Shown here: positions 1 to 14,100 of the stretch, piece after piece
Numbering within the stretch: position 1 is the first letter of the stretch
Layout: each line of letters starts with the position of its first letter
Origin: Pachyseris speciosa
Lineage: Eukaryota > Cnidaria > Anthozoa > Scleractinia > Pachyseridae
Assembly: GCA_016490735.1 (NCBI GenBank)
Contig: JAEMWC010000073.1
Span: 1,027,501-1,091,500, forward strand
DNA: 64,000 nt
Direction of reading: 5' to 3'
Made by a program: the position numbers and the translations under genes
The notes under the pieces: model-generated
What the model was told of the DNA's origin: nothing
The model's input: the letters and a program-made list of their open reading frames with translations, nothing else
Databases searched by the model: none

Positions 1-1066
1 CTTTAAACATTTACAGAGTTCAGAGTCTTGTCGTAGCTCTTCTCACCAGCTTGTTTCAAAGTTTTAGACTCTGCGGCTACTAGATTTCAAGTCAAGCTTA
101 AGGAATCTATGTACATAAAATGGGAGAAGCCTGACCTGAATCAGCAGGTCAAACACATCAATCTGTCACTTTCCTTATAGGAACCTCGACCGGCTGTTTA
201 TGGTCAGGTGCGCGCGCACAGTGTTTAACCGTTTACCTTTAAATTTCATCAAACGTAATGTTACAACGAACACTTGTTATCGTAACACTATGTTACAAAC
301 TATTGTTACCTTAACTGTCACACTGACGATGACGGATGTACCGTCGAAACATGTCTGAAAGATTAAAGAGAGTCGTTTTGTTTCTAAGAATTTTAACTTC
401 CTTTGCAAACCATTTCAAGTCCAACCGTGTTAGTCCAACAACCGTCAGTGAGTTTGGCTGACAACAATAGGGAAAAAAAAGAAAATACTGGGACCGAGTG
501 GGGGGGGGGGGGAGCGTATTGCAAAGAAACAATTGCGTCCCCAAACAACACCACAATCCCTCACGCACACTCCTCGATCCCAGTCTTCTTTAAACCGAGC
601 TATACGTGAGTGGGTAGAATCAAGAGGCATAATAGGACTCCACTCACGTATAGGCTATTTGAATACAGGTTAACAAGATCACGCATGAGTTAAAGGAAAC
701 AATCTTTCTGACCTGAACAAAAGTTGTTGTTGCTGCTTTCTCCCTAGTCGTTTCATTTTTCGATGCGTTGTCTGTTTTTCCGAGTGCGATGAGTGTGACT
801 CCATTTTGAAGGTTTCTCTTCCTCCTGCACATTCTGAACATCATGGTATCATTGTTTCAAATCATCTGTAATCACCGTCACTTACCAAAGTTTACCCGCT
901 TTGAGGCTACATTGATCTCACTTTAATGCCAAAATTCAAAAAACAAATCAGGTACATAAAGATATCAAAAAAGGAGGTATACCCTCCCTGTTTATGCCAA
1001 TATTTCGCCCTGATACTCCCACTATTAATTTCTGTTAATAACGCTGCAGTCCTATTTCTATAATAG
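1..1066. other. Unassigned sequence upstream of first recognised exon
   Basis: No exon, RNA gene or transposon end was recognised here. It contains a G tract near 501-512. Short open frames on both strands have no recognisable domain. It is probably intron of the LRR receptor-like gene, because the first exon found at 1067 starts in phase 2 and so needs an upstream exon. Confidence 0.4.
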
Positions 1067-1138
1067 TGATGCTTCAAGAAACGAAATCCAAGACATTGAA
1101 GTTGGCACTTTCAAGGATTCTTCAACACTTCTAGAAAT
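1067..1138 (+). CDS. LRR exon 1 (72 bp)
   Basis: An acceptor (tctataatag) and a donor (gtaaga) bound a 72-bp phase-2 exon. It reads SRNEIQDIEVGTFKDSSTLL, with the N-x-I-x-x-I-x-x-x-x-F spacing of an LRR. It is the most upstream exon recognised. Confidence 0.65.
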
Positions 1139-4100
1139 GTAAGATTATGTACTCAACCAAACACCTGAGCGACTCATTCATTCCACCGACATTGTTGAAT
1201 GGCGTTAGAACCAGTTTCCTTTATGGAAAACTACACTTTGAGAATATTCATGGAATCATTTCTGAGAAATTCCATTGACCGAATGATTGGAAGTATTTAA
1301 CTGATTCTCAATAATAAAAGTACGTACCGTGTTGCTGCTATGGAAACGTAGGGAAAACCTGACTTCCACAGGCATGCTGTTTGTTTTTTTATTATTGAAT
1401 CGAAAAGTAGTGTTTCAAGATTCTCGATTCACAACCATGTTTATTCATATCAGAAGACGACAAACTCGTCAAAGACGGAATTCCGTTTGACAGAAAACCG
1501 TCTAATATGAATTTAAGGACGGTAAACCGTCTTCAAATCGCCACTGATCAGACGAACAAATCAAAGGAGACTAGGGTGATTATCAGGCCAAGTCGCGATG
1601 AAGAAATATGGCTTTCAGGATGTTTGTTCAAAACGTTTTGTCAACAGCAAAAAAACGGAAGGCTCAATGCAGCATAGTTTTCCAGCTGGTACAGCCAATT
1701 GCGATCTCGGCTGTCAGTGCTACAAAGAACATTAGCGTATGCGTTCGTTTCTTCTTCTGTCCAAACTTTATTGTTCCTTTTATTTTTCGTTCTCACGTTA
1801 GCGACCTTCTCCTCAGCGCCATTTTGTTTTACCCAGAAACAGTTGCAGGCTTTCTAGTTCTAGTCTTCTACTTAGCTAAAAAAAAAAACTCTAGTCATGA
1901 TTTTCGGGTCTAATATGAATTTAAGACAGTTTTCTGTCGAAGACGAGTTTTCCGTCCTATTTAGACGGAAGAGTAGACGAATAAATTTAGGCCGGGAAAC
2001 TCGTCCTTTACCGGATTCATATCAGACGAGTTTTCCGTCTGAAGACGAGTTTTCCATCCAAGACGGTTTTCCGTCACTAATATAAATTCGGCAACTCATG
2101 TGAAAAGAGGGAAAAAAAACTGCAATCCAAAAGGCTTGCATTTTCGGATATTGAAGACAGCGCCGACACTCTTCAATAGTTTATTGTGTCGGTTTGCAAT
2201 TCCCTATATTCGAAGAAATAACCGAAACTTTACAACTTCTTCTCCGAGGTGGGAAAATGGGTCTAGTGACACATGCGCACTGTCACGTTTCGAGCATCAC
2301 ACAACTCCCCAATAAAACCGTAAAAAATTTTGTTTTACAAAATGACCTCGTCAAAAAGCCTGTCGTCTGTCGTCACTTAAGTTACTCGAGCTTGAACCAA
2401 CAACTCACATTACCTTGCGAGTCAATTTCGACCCCGGAAAGTGATGAGGTCGTTTGTTGTTGCGCTTTTACTAACGGGGACTGCCGAGGTTGTTGACGCT
2501 CCATAGAATTGTACAGCAAGCCGCCTTGTGCGCAGATGGAGCGACCAGAATGTGGTTATGTGAGTAACACTTCCGGTTTGTTATTTTCATTTTCAGTTAT
2601 TTTTGTCTTGAAGGAACTTTTGAATAGGTAGGGGAGGGTCAGATGTTTTTGTGTGGGTGTTTGTGAAGGGTCGTGCATTCATCCATTCCAGGAAGTGGGA
2701 GGGCCATGACTTTTTTCGCAAAAAAATTCTAAAATAACCCGGCCCACCCCCCTCCCCCGCCCCCCTCAATGAAAAAAAAAACATACCTTCCCTTACTACC
2801 GTGTAGCCCGTAGCAAATGTTCTTGTTGATTTTTTTTTTCCGGCAGCTCACTTTCATTCAATGACTTAACCGAATTGAAGAATGGTTCTTTTCATGGCCT
2901 TGTTTATTTGGACATACTGTAAGTGCCTCATTATTGGATTCAGTGTCATTGAATCCATACGATCTTCTGTAGGCATACTCTTTTCGACTTAAGTTGACTC
3001 CATAAAATCAGATAGAAAAATAACAAATAAAGTAAAATACATCTAACAGCAATAGCAGAATATTGTGCAAAGGCATATGTATCAAAATGCAGCAGCTAAC
3101 CGGTAGTAGTTATTTCAATGTCGTATGTGGTCTGGTTTTTGTTTTGATTTAGGAAGGAGAACTTTTAAATAAGATGGGTTATTATTTTAAGTCAGGATAT
3201 TACAAGAGGCCGCTTATTAAAAGAAAATAGCTTTGATTAACTGCGAACGTACTGCATTGTTAAGGCCCAGGCAAACGGCTTCAACATTTGCTTCAACATC
3301 CGTTCGATTTTGTTGAACAGCAATGTAGAAACCGTTTGCTTTCAACCGCGTTGAAACAAGTTGAATGGAAGTTGAATCAATGTTGAACGAGTTTAAAAGC
3401 TTTTAAACTTTACTTCAACATCCTTTGCGCGTGCTCATTAATCGGTCTCTCAAAGGAGTATCCATAGTAACAACCGCGGCACTGAATACCAGGCCTCTGG
3501 TAAGGCTTCGTTGAAACAAATGTTGATGATGTGTTGAAACCGTTTGCCAACCTCAGCGTTCAGGGTTCAACAAAATCGAACGAATGTTGAAGCAAATGTT
3601 GAAGCCGTTTTCCCGGGCCTTTAGTTTCAAACTTTCAAATTTAATTTGAATATTATGATCATTTAACCGTAGCCCCGGTTTTAATAGGGACCTTAAGCAA
3701 CGACGACGGCAACGGCAACGAGAACGTCATTTCAAAGTACAACTTCTCGTTTCTGTAACTCTTTCACGATTATACCAATTTGTTTAACTTGGAAAATGCT
3801 GGCGACATATCTAGGAACTAAATTAGTATGAACGACGCCAAAGTAAGGAAAAGAAAGTAAAGTTAACCGTCATCCGCTCACGTTCTCAAGAAAGCATAAA
3901 ATTTGGTCATTTCACGTTGCTGTTTTGCAAAGGACGGAAAAGAAATGTACTAAATGTAAAACGCACGTGCAGAGCCATTGTTTTTGCTCATTAAGCCTAT
4001 TGTTTTGTGGCGTTCTCGTTGTCGTTGCTGTCCTCCGCGTTGCTTAAGTTCCCTGATATCTCGGTGTAAAACCCTGGCGAAGTTTTCTTTCTTTTATGAG

Positions 4101-5092
4101 GTATTGTTTTGCTGTATGCTATGGTTTAGAATGTTTTGTTTTCTTTGTTTTACGTCATTCGTGAGTTTCACAGGTTTTTACACCGAGGTAGAGACCGAAT
4201 TTTTGGAACAGACGTATCCAGATTGCCGGGGAAAATCATCCAAAAAACGCCTCCAGCGTGAAAGGAGTCAAGTGTCAATTGCATAGTTTGATCACATGGC
4301 GTGTTTTTCAACGTAAGCGCTCCGAAGGAAACACTATTCAGATCTGGAAAGCTGGAAATAGTCACGGAAAGGCCTTCTTTCAGCAGGGGGAGGTAGTTTT
4401 TCTTGACACAGTGTGATTCCAAGGCCGACTTTGGACTTGAACACCGCACGAAGCGTTCAAGCCACGTGAGAAATAAACCGATCAACAATCGATATTTCCC
4501 TCGTACTGCGTTTGGGTGACTACAAATTTGAAAGATTGAAAAATGTAGTCCGTTCCCAATTAATTAAAACTATTCTCGAACAATAGGCGGCACGCGCTGA
4601 GTATTTTGACTGTAAAAAGCTGACCCTCCAACCAAACCCCCAAGAATGAATGAACTCCGCCGGGAAGCGATTACAAACAATGTAAACCATCATAAACTAT
4701 TATTGCTCGTACTGTCTCTATTTATAAACACACTCAAATAAATAGGTTAATTTTTTTGTGCGTTTTCAGGAATTTACAACACAATAAGTTAACTAGACTT
4801 CAAAAGGGAGCCTTTCACACTTACCTAACACTTATTGCTCGTACTGTCTCTATTTATAAACACACTCAAATAAATAGGTTAATTTTTTTGTGCGTTTTCA
4901 GGAATTTACAACACAATAAGTTAACTAGACTTCAAAAGGGAGCCTTTCATGATGCACACACTAAAATTTCTGTAAGTCTTATATTCAGATCTCCCACAGA
5001 CAAGCTGTGGAACGGACATCTAGTAAATTTCAATTTCGAAGATGTCCATTGGTGGTAAAACCCTATACAAGCGTGTTGGTGCAACTGAATGT

Positions 5093-5126
<34 letters not shown>

Positions 5127-8100
5127 TGTATATATCTATATATATACATATATACTTGAACACGCCTGAAGAAACGACTCGATTCACAAAACATCCGTTA
5201 AAATTGTTATCGCAAAATTGAACATCACCGCAGCAGAAGTGTACCGATCTGTCAGTCTGTCAAAGTCTTTAAAATGTGCCAAGGCAACCCGCCGGCCACA
5301 GGAGATTTTGAAGTTTGGTTTGTCAAAAATTCCCACACACTGTCTGAAATGCCCAAACTTTATGTGACAGATCTGATATCCCTAGGGACAAATGTTCAGC
5401 TTCGTTCAGTACTTTGGGCAGTGCCATATTGACAGCGTTTGCTAGAGTATCATTTGCATCTATTCTTTCCATAGAAATCTGTCCGAAAACGGCGTTAAGG
5501 AGATAGAACATGGAGCATTTCTTGGGCTTGCTAGACTCAGATATCTGTGAGTGAAGGCGAGGTGAGACAGAATCCAAAACGAACTGATTAAAGCCAGCTT
5601 AAACAAAATGATGCCCGCCTGTCAGAAACTTTTTAACACTATTCTAAATTTAGGGGTGATGCCTAAAAATTGGTGCGGTGGTCTTATTACGCCAATATTT
5701 AAATCTGGCAAACGAAGTGATCCGTCCAATTATCGCGGGATCTGTGTTTCCAGTTGTCTGGGGAAACTGTTCTGTTCTATTTTAAACCAGAGACTTCTCA
5801 AATATGTCAACTCGCTAAACATAATTCACAAATCTCAAATTGGTTTCTTTCCAAAAAACCGAACAGCAGACCACGTTCTCACATTAAGAACATTAATAGA
5901 CAAGTATGTTAACTGCCACCACGAAAAAGTCTATGCCTGTTTCGTAGATTTTAGGAAAGCTTTTGATTCGGTCTGGCATGATGGACTCCTTTATAAAATG
6001 TTGCAAATTAATGTTGACGGGAACTTTTATAAGTTGATCAAAAGCCTATACTCCAATTCTATTTGCTCCATAAAGATTGGTAATAACCAGACAAGATCAT
6101 TTCAGTACGCAAGAGGTGTTCGCCAAGGATGTATTTTGAGTCCTTTACTCTTTAATCTGTACATTAACGACTTACCGTTCTCATTTGGACATACTCTATC
6201 AGATCCTTTTGTTTTACAAAACGGAACTAAATTAAATTTTCTTCTATATGCAGATGATTTAATTATACTATCACGATCACGAATAGGTTTGCAAAATTGT
6301 CTCAATACGTTATCATCATATTGCAGATCGGGGGTGTTAAATATCAATCCTAAAAAGACCAAGGTTATGGTATTTCAACGGCGAGCAAAGAAAGATGACC
6401 ATAAGTTTCATATAGGAAATGAAAACATTGATATTGTCCAAAATTATACGTACTTAGGGACTCGCATTTCTTCGACAGGAAACTTTACCATGTCACTAGA
6501 TCACCTAAGGGAAAAGGCTCTTCGTGCTCTTTTTAGCCTACGTCGACATATAGATTTTAGCAGTTTGAAACCGTCTCTTGCCAGTAAAATTTTCGACACA
6601 ATGATTTCCCAAATCTTAACCTATAACAGTGAAGTCTGGGTTGTCTATACTAAATCAGATCTTAAGTCTTGGGAAAATTCACCAATTGAAAAAACGCATC
6701 TACAGTTTTGCAAACGTTACTTAGAAGTAAGCAATAAAGCATCCAATATTGCGTGCAGGGCTGAACTTGGCCGATTTCCCTTGATTATTGAAATAAATAA
6801 AAGAATACTTAATTACGTAACTTATCTTCAAAATAAGGCCCAAGACTCTATTGTTAAACAGTCCCTTCTAACGTCAATTGATCTTCATTCTCATGGCAAA
6901 AGTAGCTTTTACTCCAATCTCATAAACATTTATCATTACTATGATCTCCCTGACTTCGATTTTAGCGAATTAGATAACACTATGATTAAGCGCCATTTGG
7001 ACGTCATGAAAACGAAATATATCGATCATTGGAAACAAACACTTCCAAAAACAACTATGCACCCTCAATTTATTTAGATATAACCAGGAAAATCTGTCAT
7101 AGAAAAACGTTAGTGAAACTGAGAATTGGTAATCATAAACTTAAAATTTAAACCGGTAGGTATGATAATATCCCTAGATGTGAAAGACTTAGCAGTCTTT
7201 CTGCTATGAATGAGATTGAAGACGAAACCCACCTTCTGTTTCGTTGCCCAAAGTATTCATCAATCAGAAATGCCTTTTATAATGAAATAGTTAATAGAAT
7301 ACCGAATATTAAGCTGTTACCATTTGCTGATTTAATTGTTGAATTAATGAACTGTGATGATAATATTATTAATATGAAGTTTGTTAAGGTTTATTTCCGC
7401 GTGTTTTGATTTACGAAACAATCTGTTGTCAAACTAGTGTAGTTTAATTCTTGTTGCCTGCTTTCGTAATACTGTAATGCTTTACGGTCATGCAAATAAA
7501 GCTTGTTGTTGTTGTTGTTGTTGTTACCATTACTCATTACTATTAGTTTAAATCGATACTGGCGTTCTATAACGAATGTCGTTCTTTCATTGGCTACGCT
7601 ACTCGCTGTCTATTTAACAATTAGATTATGAGCTCGAGATTTCTATCACGCATAGAAATCGAAAGTGAATAATCTAATTGTTTTAGTGTAAATCTACTAG
7701 TCGTTCAAAACTAAACAGTTAAATTATCTAAATCCTCCTCGCAGACACTTCGAAAACGCGGAGCAGCGGTCGCCATTTTGTTGACAACCGCTACTCACTA
7801 TCACAGAATAGTGAGTAGCGTAGCCAATCAGAGAACGGCATTCGTGATAGAACGCTAGTAGATTAATACTAATCTGTTGTAGATAGTGAGTAACGGTCGT
7901 CAACAAAATGGCGACCGCTTCTTCGCGTTTTCGAAGTGTCTGCGAAGAGGATTTAGATAATTTAATTGTTTACTTTTGAACCACTTGTAGATTTATACTA
8001 AAACAATTTCTATGCGTGATAGCTGATTCGGGCTGCGCCCTCGTCACCTATCAGACGATCGAGATCTCAAGTTCATATTCCAATTTTTAGATAGAAGGGA

Positions 8101-11100
8101 CATTACTTTAGCCGGTCATTGAATTAGGAAATAGACAAACTATGATTTAATTTTATCGATATCTAATCTTTTGGCGTTAAAAGGAAGTCAAATGCTTACT
8201 AGTTAGTAGAAGCGTTCCCTTGCCCTTCCAAAAAGCGCAATAATATAGCGATCGAATCATGAATATGTGATTGAATTATAATTGCTAGTATGAAACTTCT
8301 TTTCGGGCGTATCTGAAACGCATAGCATTTTCAAATGCTCAAATGCAGCACAAAATTACCCCCCCCCCCCCCCCCCCGCGAAAAAGGCTTTCAAATGAAG
8401 GTAGACGTTATACAATACTTCGAAATCACCCTGATACTAACCATCAAAACCGTAGCTGATTTTGCTAAATTAAACGACATTCTTGGAAATGGACTCAGAC
8501 CGGTTGTTTTATCATTCAGCAAAGAGTCAGTAAGTGTAAGCTATTGTAATTAAGGTTGCTTCAGGAAATGCTACGCACCTCATAAATAAGATTAAATGAG
8601 AAACCATTCTCGGAGTCAATCATAGTGTACATCATAGGAATCTAAAGTCATCTGGTTTGCGTATATCCCGCCTCTTGATATTAAGTTCAGAATCTCGCCC
8701 CCCTCCCCCCACCCCCTCCCCTCCCCTTTGGTGGGGAGGATTGAGGGTTTGGAGTACCTTTCTTTCAGAATACTGCTCTTTCTGCTTAAAATGAAAATAA
8801 CATTAAATAAACCCTGAATTCCACAAAAATGATGAGCTGTAATTGCGTAGAAGAAATTTTTTTTATGGAATCAATTAATAAACAACATTAACAATATTTA
8901 TTTTGCGTGACCGTAAAATAGTACAGTATTGCGAAAGCAAATCAAGCAGTGAAGATAACAAGAATCAAACTAGTTCGATAACAGTTTGTTTCGTAAATCA
9001 AAACATGAGGAAATAAAATTAACAAACTGTATGATAATAATAATATTATCATTACAGTTTATTAATTCAATATAATTAAATCAGTAGATAGTGACTACTC
9101 AATATTCGGAACCACGACCTCTGCGAATTCTATAGCACTGCACCGGTATCGCAGAGGTCGTGTGTTCGATTCCTTTACAAGCCTGAATTTTTTTTCAGGC
9201 TTTATTTTCAGTACTGCTTAAGTAGTGTTCATAACTGCGATGATCATTTACATATTCTTCGGGATTCGGTTGTGTCAGCCTCAATGCTCAAACTGTACAC
9301 CACCGTCACCTTTAATTGTTATATATGCATTTCTTTTCTTTTCCTTTATGCTAATAATGTAATTTCAAAAAGCAAGTGCAAAATAAAGTGAAGTTGAAGT
9401 TAAAGTTAGCTATTTTATCAGCCAGTGGGCCTACGTGGACCTACTATATAGCTGGATATCGAGCGCGTACAGATAACAAGAATTTAGACCAAAATGGTCA
9501 CTGAAATGGCTAGATAATACATTGCATACACATAACACATACCATCATTATCAATTTATTTCGTCAGGTTTTTTACCAAAGTGAGTGCGGCAAGCTTCAC
9601 CAACGGAAGTTTTGTGGGACTTTCCTCCCTAACAGTTCTGTAAGTTTTGTAGACTGTGGTTGTTGAAAATTTACCTTCAAATATTTTTTTACGTATTTAG
9701 ATGTATTTATTTTGTATATTGGGTAATATTAAGTTGAAAATTTACCTTACTTCCGGATCTGTAAATTGAATGGTTAAGAATGTAGTAACAAGTGAGAATT
9801 TCTTTCTTTCTTTCTTTCTTTAATTTTTTTTCCATTATAGAGATTATCAATACACAGACACAAGAGAAGTGCAAATAGGAATATTCTGGGGCCTGTCAAA
9901 TCTTGACCAACTGTAGGTGTTAGCTTCCTAAAAATTCAATCACAGCTGTCACACACCATTTATTTCAGCTTTACGTGAGCTGTTCACCGTGACTGACACA
10001 TACCATAGTCTCATCATTGTCTCCCCGATTGTTTCTGCGAAACTGCAAGGTCCTCAGTAAAACTTGAAGTATTTTGAACTATTGTAAGAAGAGGAAGTAG
10101 ACGCGAAGCAGCCATGCTACTGGTAGAATGCAAAAGGATAGGGAACGATCCACTATAAAAGGGGTTCCATCTTACCAAAACTGAATGAAATCGTTTTGAA
10201 AAATCTTTACTCAAAAGCCGTCAGCTTAAACGTGTTTTGACCAGCTGAGACAGATTGATTGTTCGAAGTTGTGCGAATTGCTTGAAATCTGCGGAAGCAT
10301 ATAGGTTACCTACATCTACATCTACATGATTTCAGCACTCGGCAAAGTCCCATTGACTTATGGCTGTTATGCGTGTGACCTCATACACCATAAGCCTTTT
10401 TGGGACATCACGCCAAGCCCGCCACTTGCTGAATGGAACAGGTCAGTGGAACAGGTCAGTACTAGGGGTGGTCACAGCCAGAGTTTTGTTACGTCCCTAG
10501 TGGTTCTTTTACGTCCCACAGAATCAGAGAATTATGAATAGTTGTGAGACGGGGCCTACGGTTTATCGTCCTTATCCGAGAAAACTAGAAAGTCTAACCG
10601 TTTGTAGATGTCATAACAAAGGCAGCACTTTCTCCTCAGTTATTTAAAGACCCTGAGTGTTGGTCCAGCCGAGGTTTTGAACCCGCGACCTCCCGCACGG
10701 TAGTCCGGTGTTCTACCACTGAGCTAACCGGTCGGCGGTTAAATAAACTTTACGCTTCTAGGTAGAAATGAAAGTTCACATGAGGGATCTTACAATAGAA
10801 AAAAATCTCTTGAGGATCTAGTAATAAGGTTTATTCACTATGATCCAGCATGTTCTGTTCTTTTTTATATCATAGGAATCTCATTGACAACAAGATTTCA
10901 AAACTTTCGGCTGGATCTTTTTACGGACTTAACAAACTAAATTCACTGTAAGAGATCATCAGAGCATTCTAACAATACTTAAGCTTAATTGTAGGAAACT
11001 CATGTTTCTGTATGAGTATTTAGTCAAATAAACACTATTTTGAAAATAACGGAAAGCTGTTGCCTTGATTTTTAATTTAATTTTAATTTTATTTATTTAT

Positions 11101-14100
11101 TTATCTATTTGTTTATTTATTTATTTTTAAAGCGAACCTCCACTCTTACAACAAATTGACGCTAAATTGTAGGCAATAATAGAGAGATTAAGCATGACGT
11201 TACGTCAAACGACAAAAGGCAAAAATTACCTCTGATTTTTTATTCTTTTCTTGTAATTCTTAATTAAATCACACAAAAATAGAAAACTGCATCCTACTAT
11301 TCACCGCAAATACAAATATTTTCACTCTACTATACAGACAGCTGAAGACAGACGGCAAAAGCTTCATTTTTGCCGTTTGCCGTTTGACGTAACGTCATGC
11401 TTCATCTCTCTAATTACTAGATTTCTCGGGCGCGGCCATTTTGGAGTTGATGACGTGTAATGGTTACACTATTGTTTTACTCAAAGGATTTTCTGCTTCA
11501 TTTGCTTCCTGACAATAGCTGCACCCATTACACGTCATACAAGTCCAAAATGTCCGCGCCCGGGAAATTTGAAAGCAAAAATAGGCGTTAATGATATCGA
11601 TTTTTTTTATTAATTAATTATTAATTATTAAATGTTATGTCCACGTTTCAAAACAAAATTTGGAAGCTAGTAATTATTTCCTACAATTTAGCATGAATTT
11701 CTTGTAAGAGTAGAGGTAATCAAGTTTCAGATTATAATTGCAATTACAATCCATCTGAGGTAGGCTTAAACAGAATGCAAGACTCCTTAAAGCAAGCCAC
11801 CTATTATTATATCATTAGACTTAACAGCCCAGAGTAATTGGCTACCCTCTGTTATGGTTACCCTGCCTATGGCGAAGCTAATAAAATAAAGTAAATAAAA
11901 TATTACAACGTAGGCTTGATCGATAGAGTGGGAAACAAGAACTCACGATCCAGGTAAATATTTTAATTCAGGAAAAGAAATCCTAGCCTGCGTCGCAGAC
12001 GTAATCTAACCCCGGTAAATAACCTCTGCGAAGCAGCGCCAAACTCCTCGTTCTGTGTACCAGAATTTGAGTATGCGTTATGATTGTCCCGTCAACAGAA
12101 GCGATTATCAATAGCCAATCAGGGTGAAGGGAAATCCAAAACGCACTTCCAGAGATTCATTGAGTCCTTTGGTGACCCAGAACAAGGAATTCGGTGCTGC
12201 TTCGCAGACGTTGCTAACCAGCGTTACATTACGTATTTTGAAGCGGCAAAGAAATTTGATTATATTTTCGTGTCACTGAGTCTCACGACTTTGAACTTGT
12301 AGAGACCAGCAAAAAAAAATTCCCAAACAAATTTCCTTTCTCTGGCACAGATCTCTGGATCACAATTACCTTACAGATTTCGAACAGGGCACCTTTAAAG
12401 GAATGCCGACCCTAGATGACTTGTGAGTAACATGAAGTGGTAATAACTACTAGAGATCGGTTTACATGTAATTCATATTGAAGTCTATTCTTTCATGTGT
12501 TTAATTGCTGGGACAATGTAGCCTTAACACTCTTTCCTCGTATTAAAGCGATTTCACTTCCCGGCTGGCCATTTTGTCCGAGGACGATCCGAGCACGATC
12601 TGATGCTGTAAATTCATAATTCTGAGCATTGCCGTACCTTAAGCCCCAGCGATTGCTTTCATGTAATTGATTAAGCCGGCACTACTTTCTAGCTCAATAA
12701 ACTTCATCAGCAACTTCATCACGTTAATTACTCGGGCTGCCCGCGTCTCACGCGGCGCCCGGGTCTAAATTTACCGACGGTTCTTCTTTTTCGTCGTCGA
12801 GTATCATCCACAAAGCTCACTTCCGGCGTTTCTGCGCAAGCGCTAACTATTTTTAACAGAGTGATTCCTGTTGTCACGTATCGGAAAATGTCGATTCACC
12901 TTGTGTCTTTTGAAGTCTGAACAAACAATATGTTAAGAGAAGTGTATATGCAAATGTTTGCAAGTTCAACGGCGAGAAGAAAGCTTTTAACATGAGTAAA
13001 CTTAACTCCAGATGGACTGCCGTGTTTCCTCGTGTCTGTTTCAGTAGACTGCGAGTAGTCTCTAATTTTGGCGATGGATTGTGGGGCAGGCGAAAGACAC
13101 GTGCGCGCGCGAAGTTGCGAGGAGACGCGACGCGAAGGGAGCGCCAAAAATTAGAGACTACAGACAAAGGGAGTTTGACCTTTCACGGCCGAGTGATTCG
13201 GAAGTGTAAATCTCATATCAACAGCAAGAATGATGCCTGTTGTCACGTATCGGAAAACGTCGATTCACCTTGTGTCTTTGAAGTCTGAACAACTAATATG
13301 TTAAGAGAAGTGTCTATACGAATGTTTGCAAGTTCAACAGCGAGAAGAAAGCTTTTAACATGACCAAAATTTAACTCCAGATGGATTACCGTGTTCCCTG
13401 TATCCGCTCCATTGAGATGTACATTTTGTTGAATAACTCAAGTACGGGTTATCACACACCCCTGAGACTTTGACAGGTAGTTTATTTACTATTTTCCCAC
13501 AATATCTCAATTTCTGGACTTTAATTTTTGAATGATAAGCGATTAGTTTTTACAAATGTACTAGCGTCACTTGAAACTGTTCAGAAACGTTCCTTTCTTG
13601 TGTTTCAAATGACCCTGGATTGACGTATTTGTAAACAGTTTCACTCTGCTAATTAATATTCTACTCACATTTCACCGAGACTCCATTAACGTTTATGCGA
13701 AAAAATCCTACATCGTTCAATAAGCGTTTCCTTTCTCAAACAATTATCCATCGAAGCGAAAACAAGTGTGCTTAGTTTTTTTTTGGAATCAATACACTAT
13801 TTTTATCACCTTTCATAACGATAAACCTCTGTGGCCTAAAGGTCAGTGTTCCTGCCTGTGACGCAGCTAACCCGGGTTCGGTGTCTTTTAGTGGTATATA
13901 TCACGGGCTTTATTTTTTTTTTGGTTTCTTTTTTTCTTGTTCTTTTAGAAATAGTTTTTACAAGTGTTATAATTATTGTTCTCAATGATTGAGCTTTATT
14001 TTAGAGGAATATATGTTGATAGGGGTCTAAAGAAATAGACTCCAACACAAGCTGAACACAATGCGTCCGATGTAAGAAAGACAGACTTCCCTCTAGTCTT

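Larger units (their letters stand above)
5573..7525 (+). mobile_element. 5'-truncated non-LTR retrotransposon (LINE)
   Basis: Coding similarity starts abruptly at about 5573 (NELIKAS, a conserved segment just before the reverse transcriptase). It runs through the RT ORF and a C-terminal cysteine/histidine remnant, then ends in AATAAAGC and a (TTG)n tail at 7501-7525. No endonuclease domain is present, so the copy is 5'-truncated, as LINE insertions often are. The TTG tail would fit a CR1/L2-like clade, but I cannot place it further. It lies in an intron of the LRR gene, same strand. Confidence 0.85.

Noticed and set aside
3978..4488. Overlapping open frames of 102 and 106 residues
   Set aside because: The first crosses a MITE end; the second has no domain. 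Neither matches the LRR gene.
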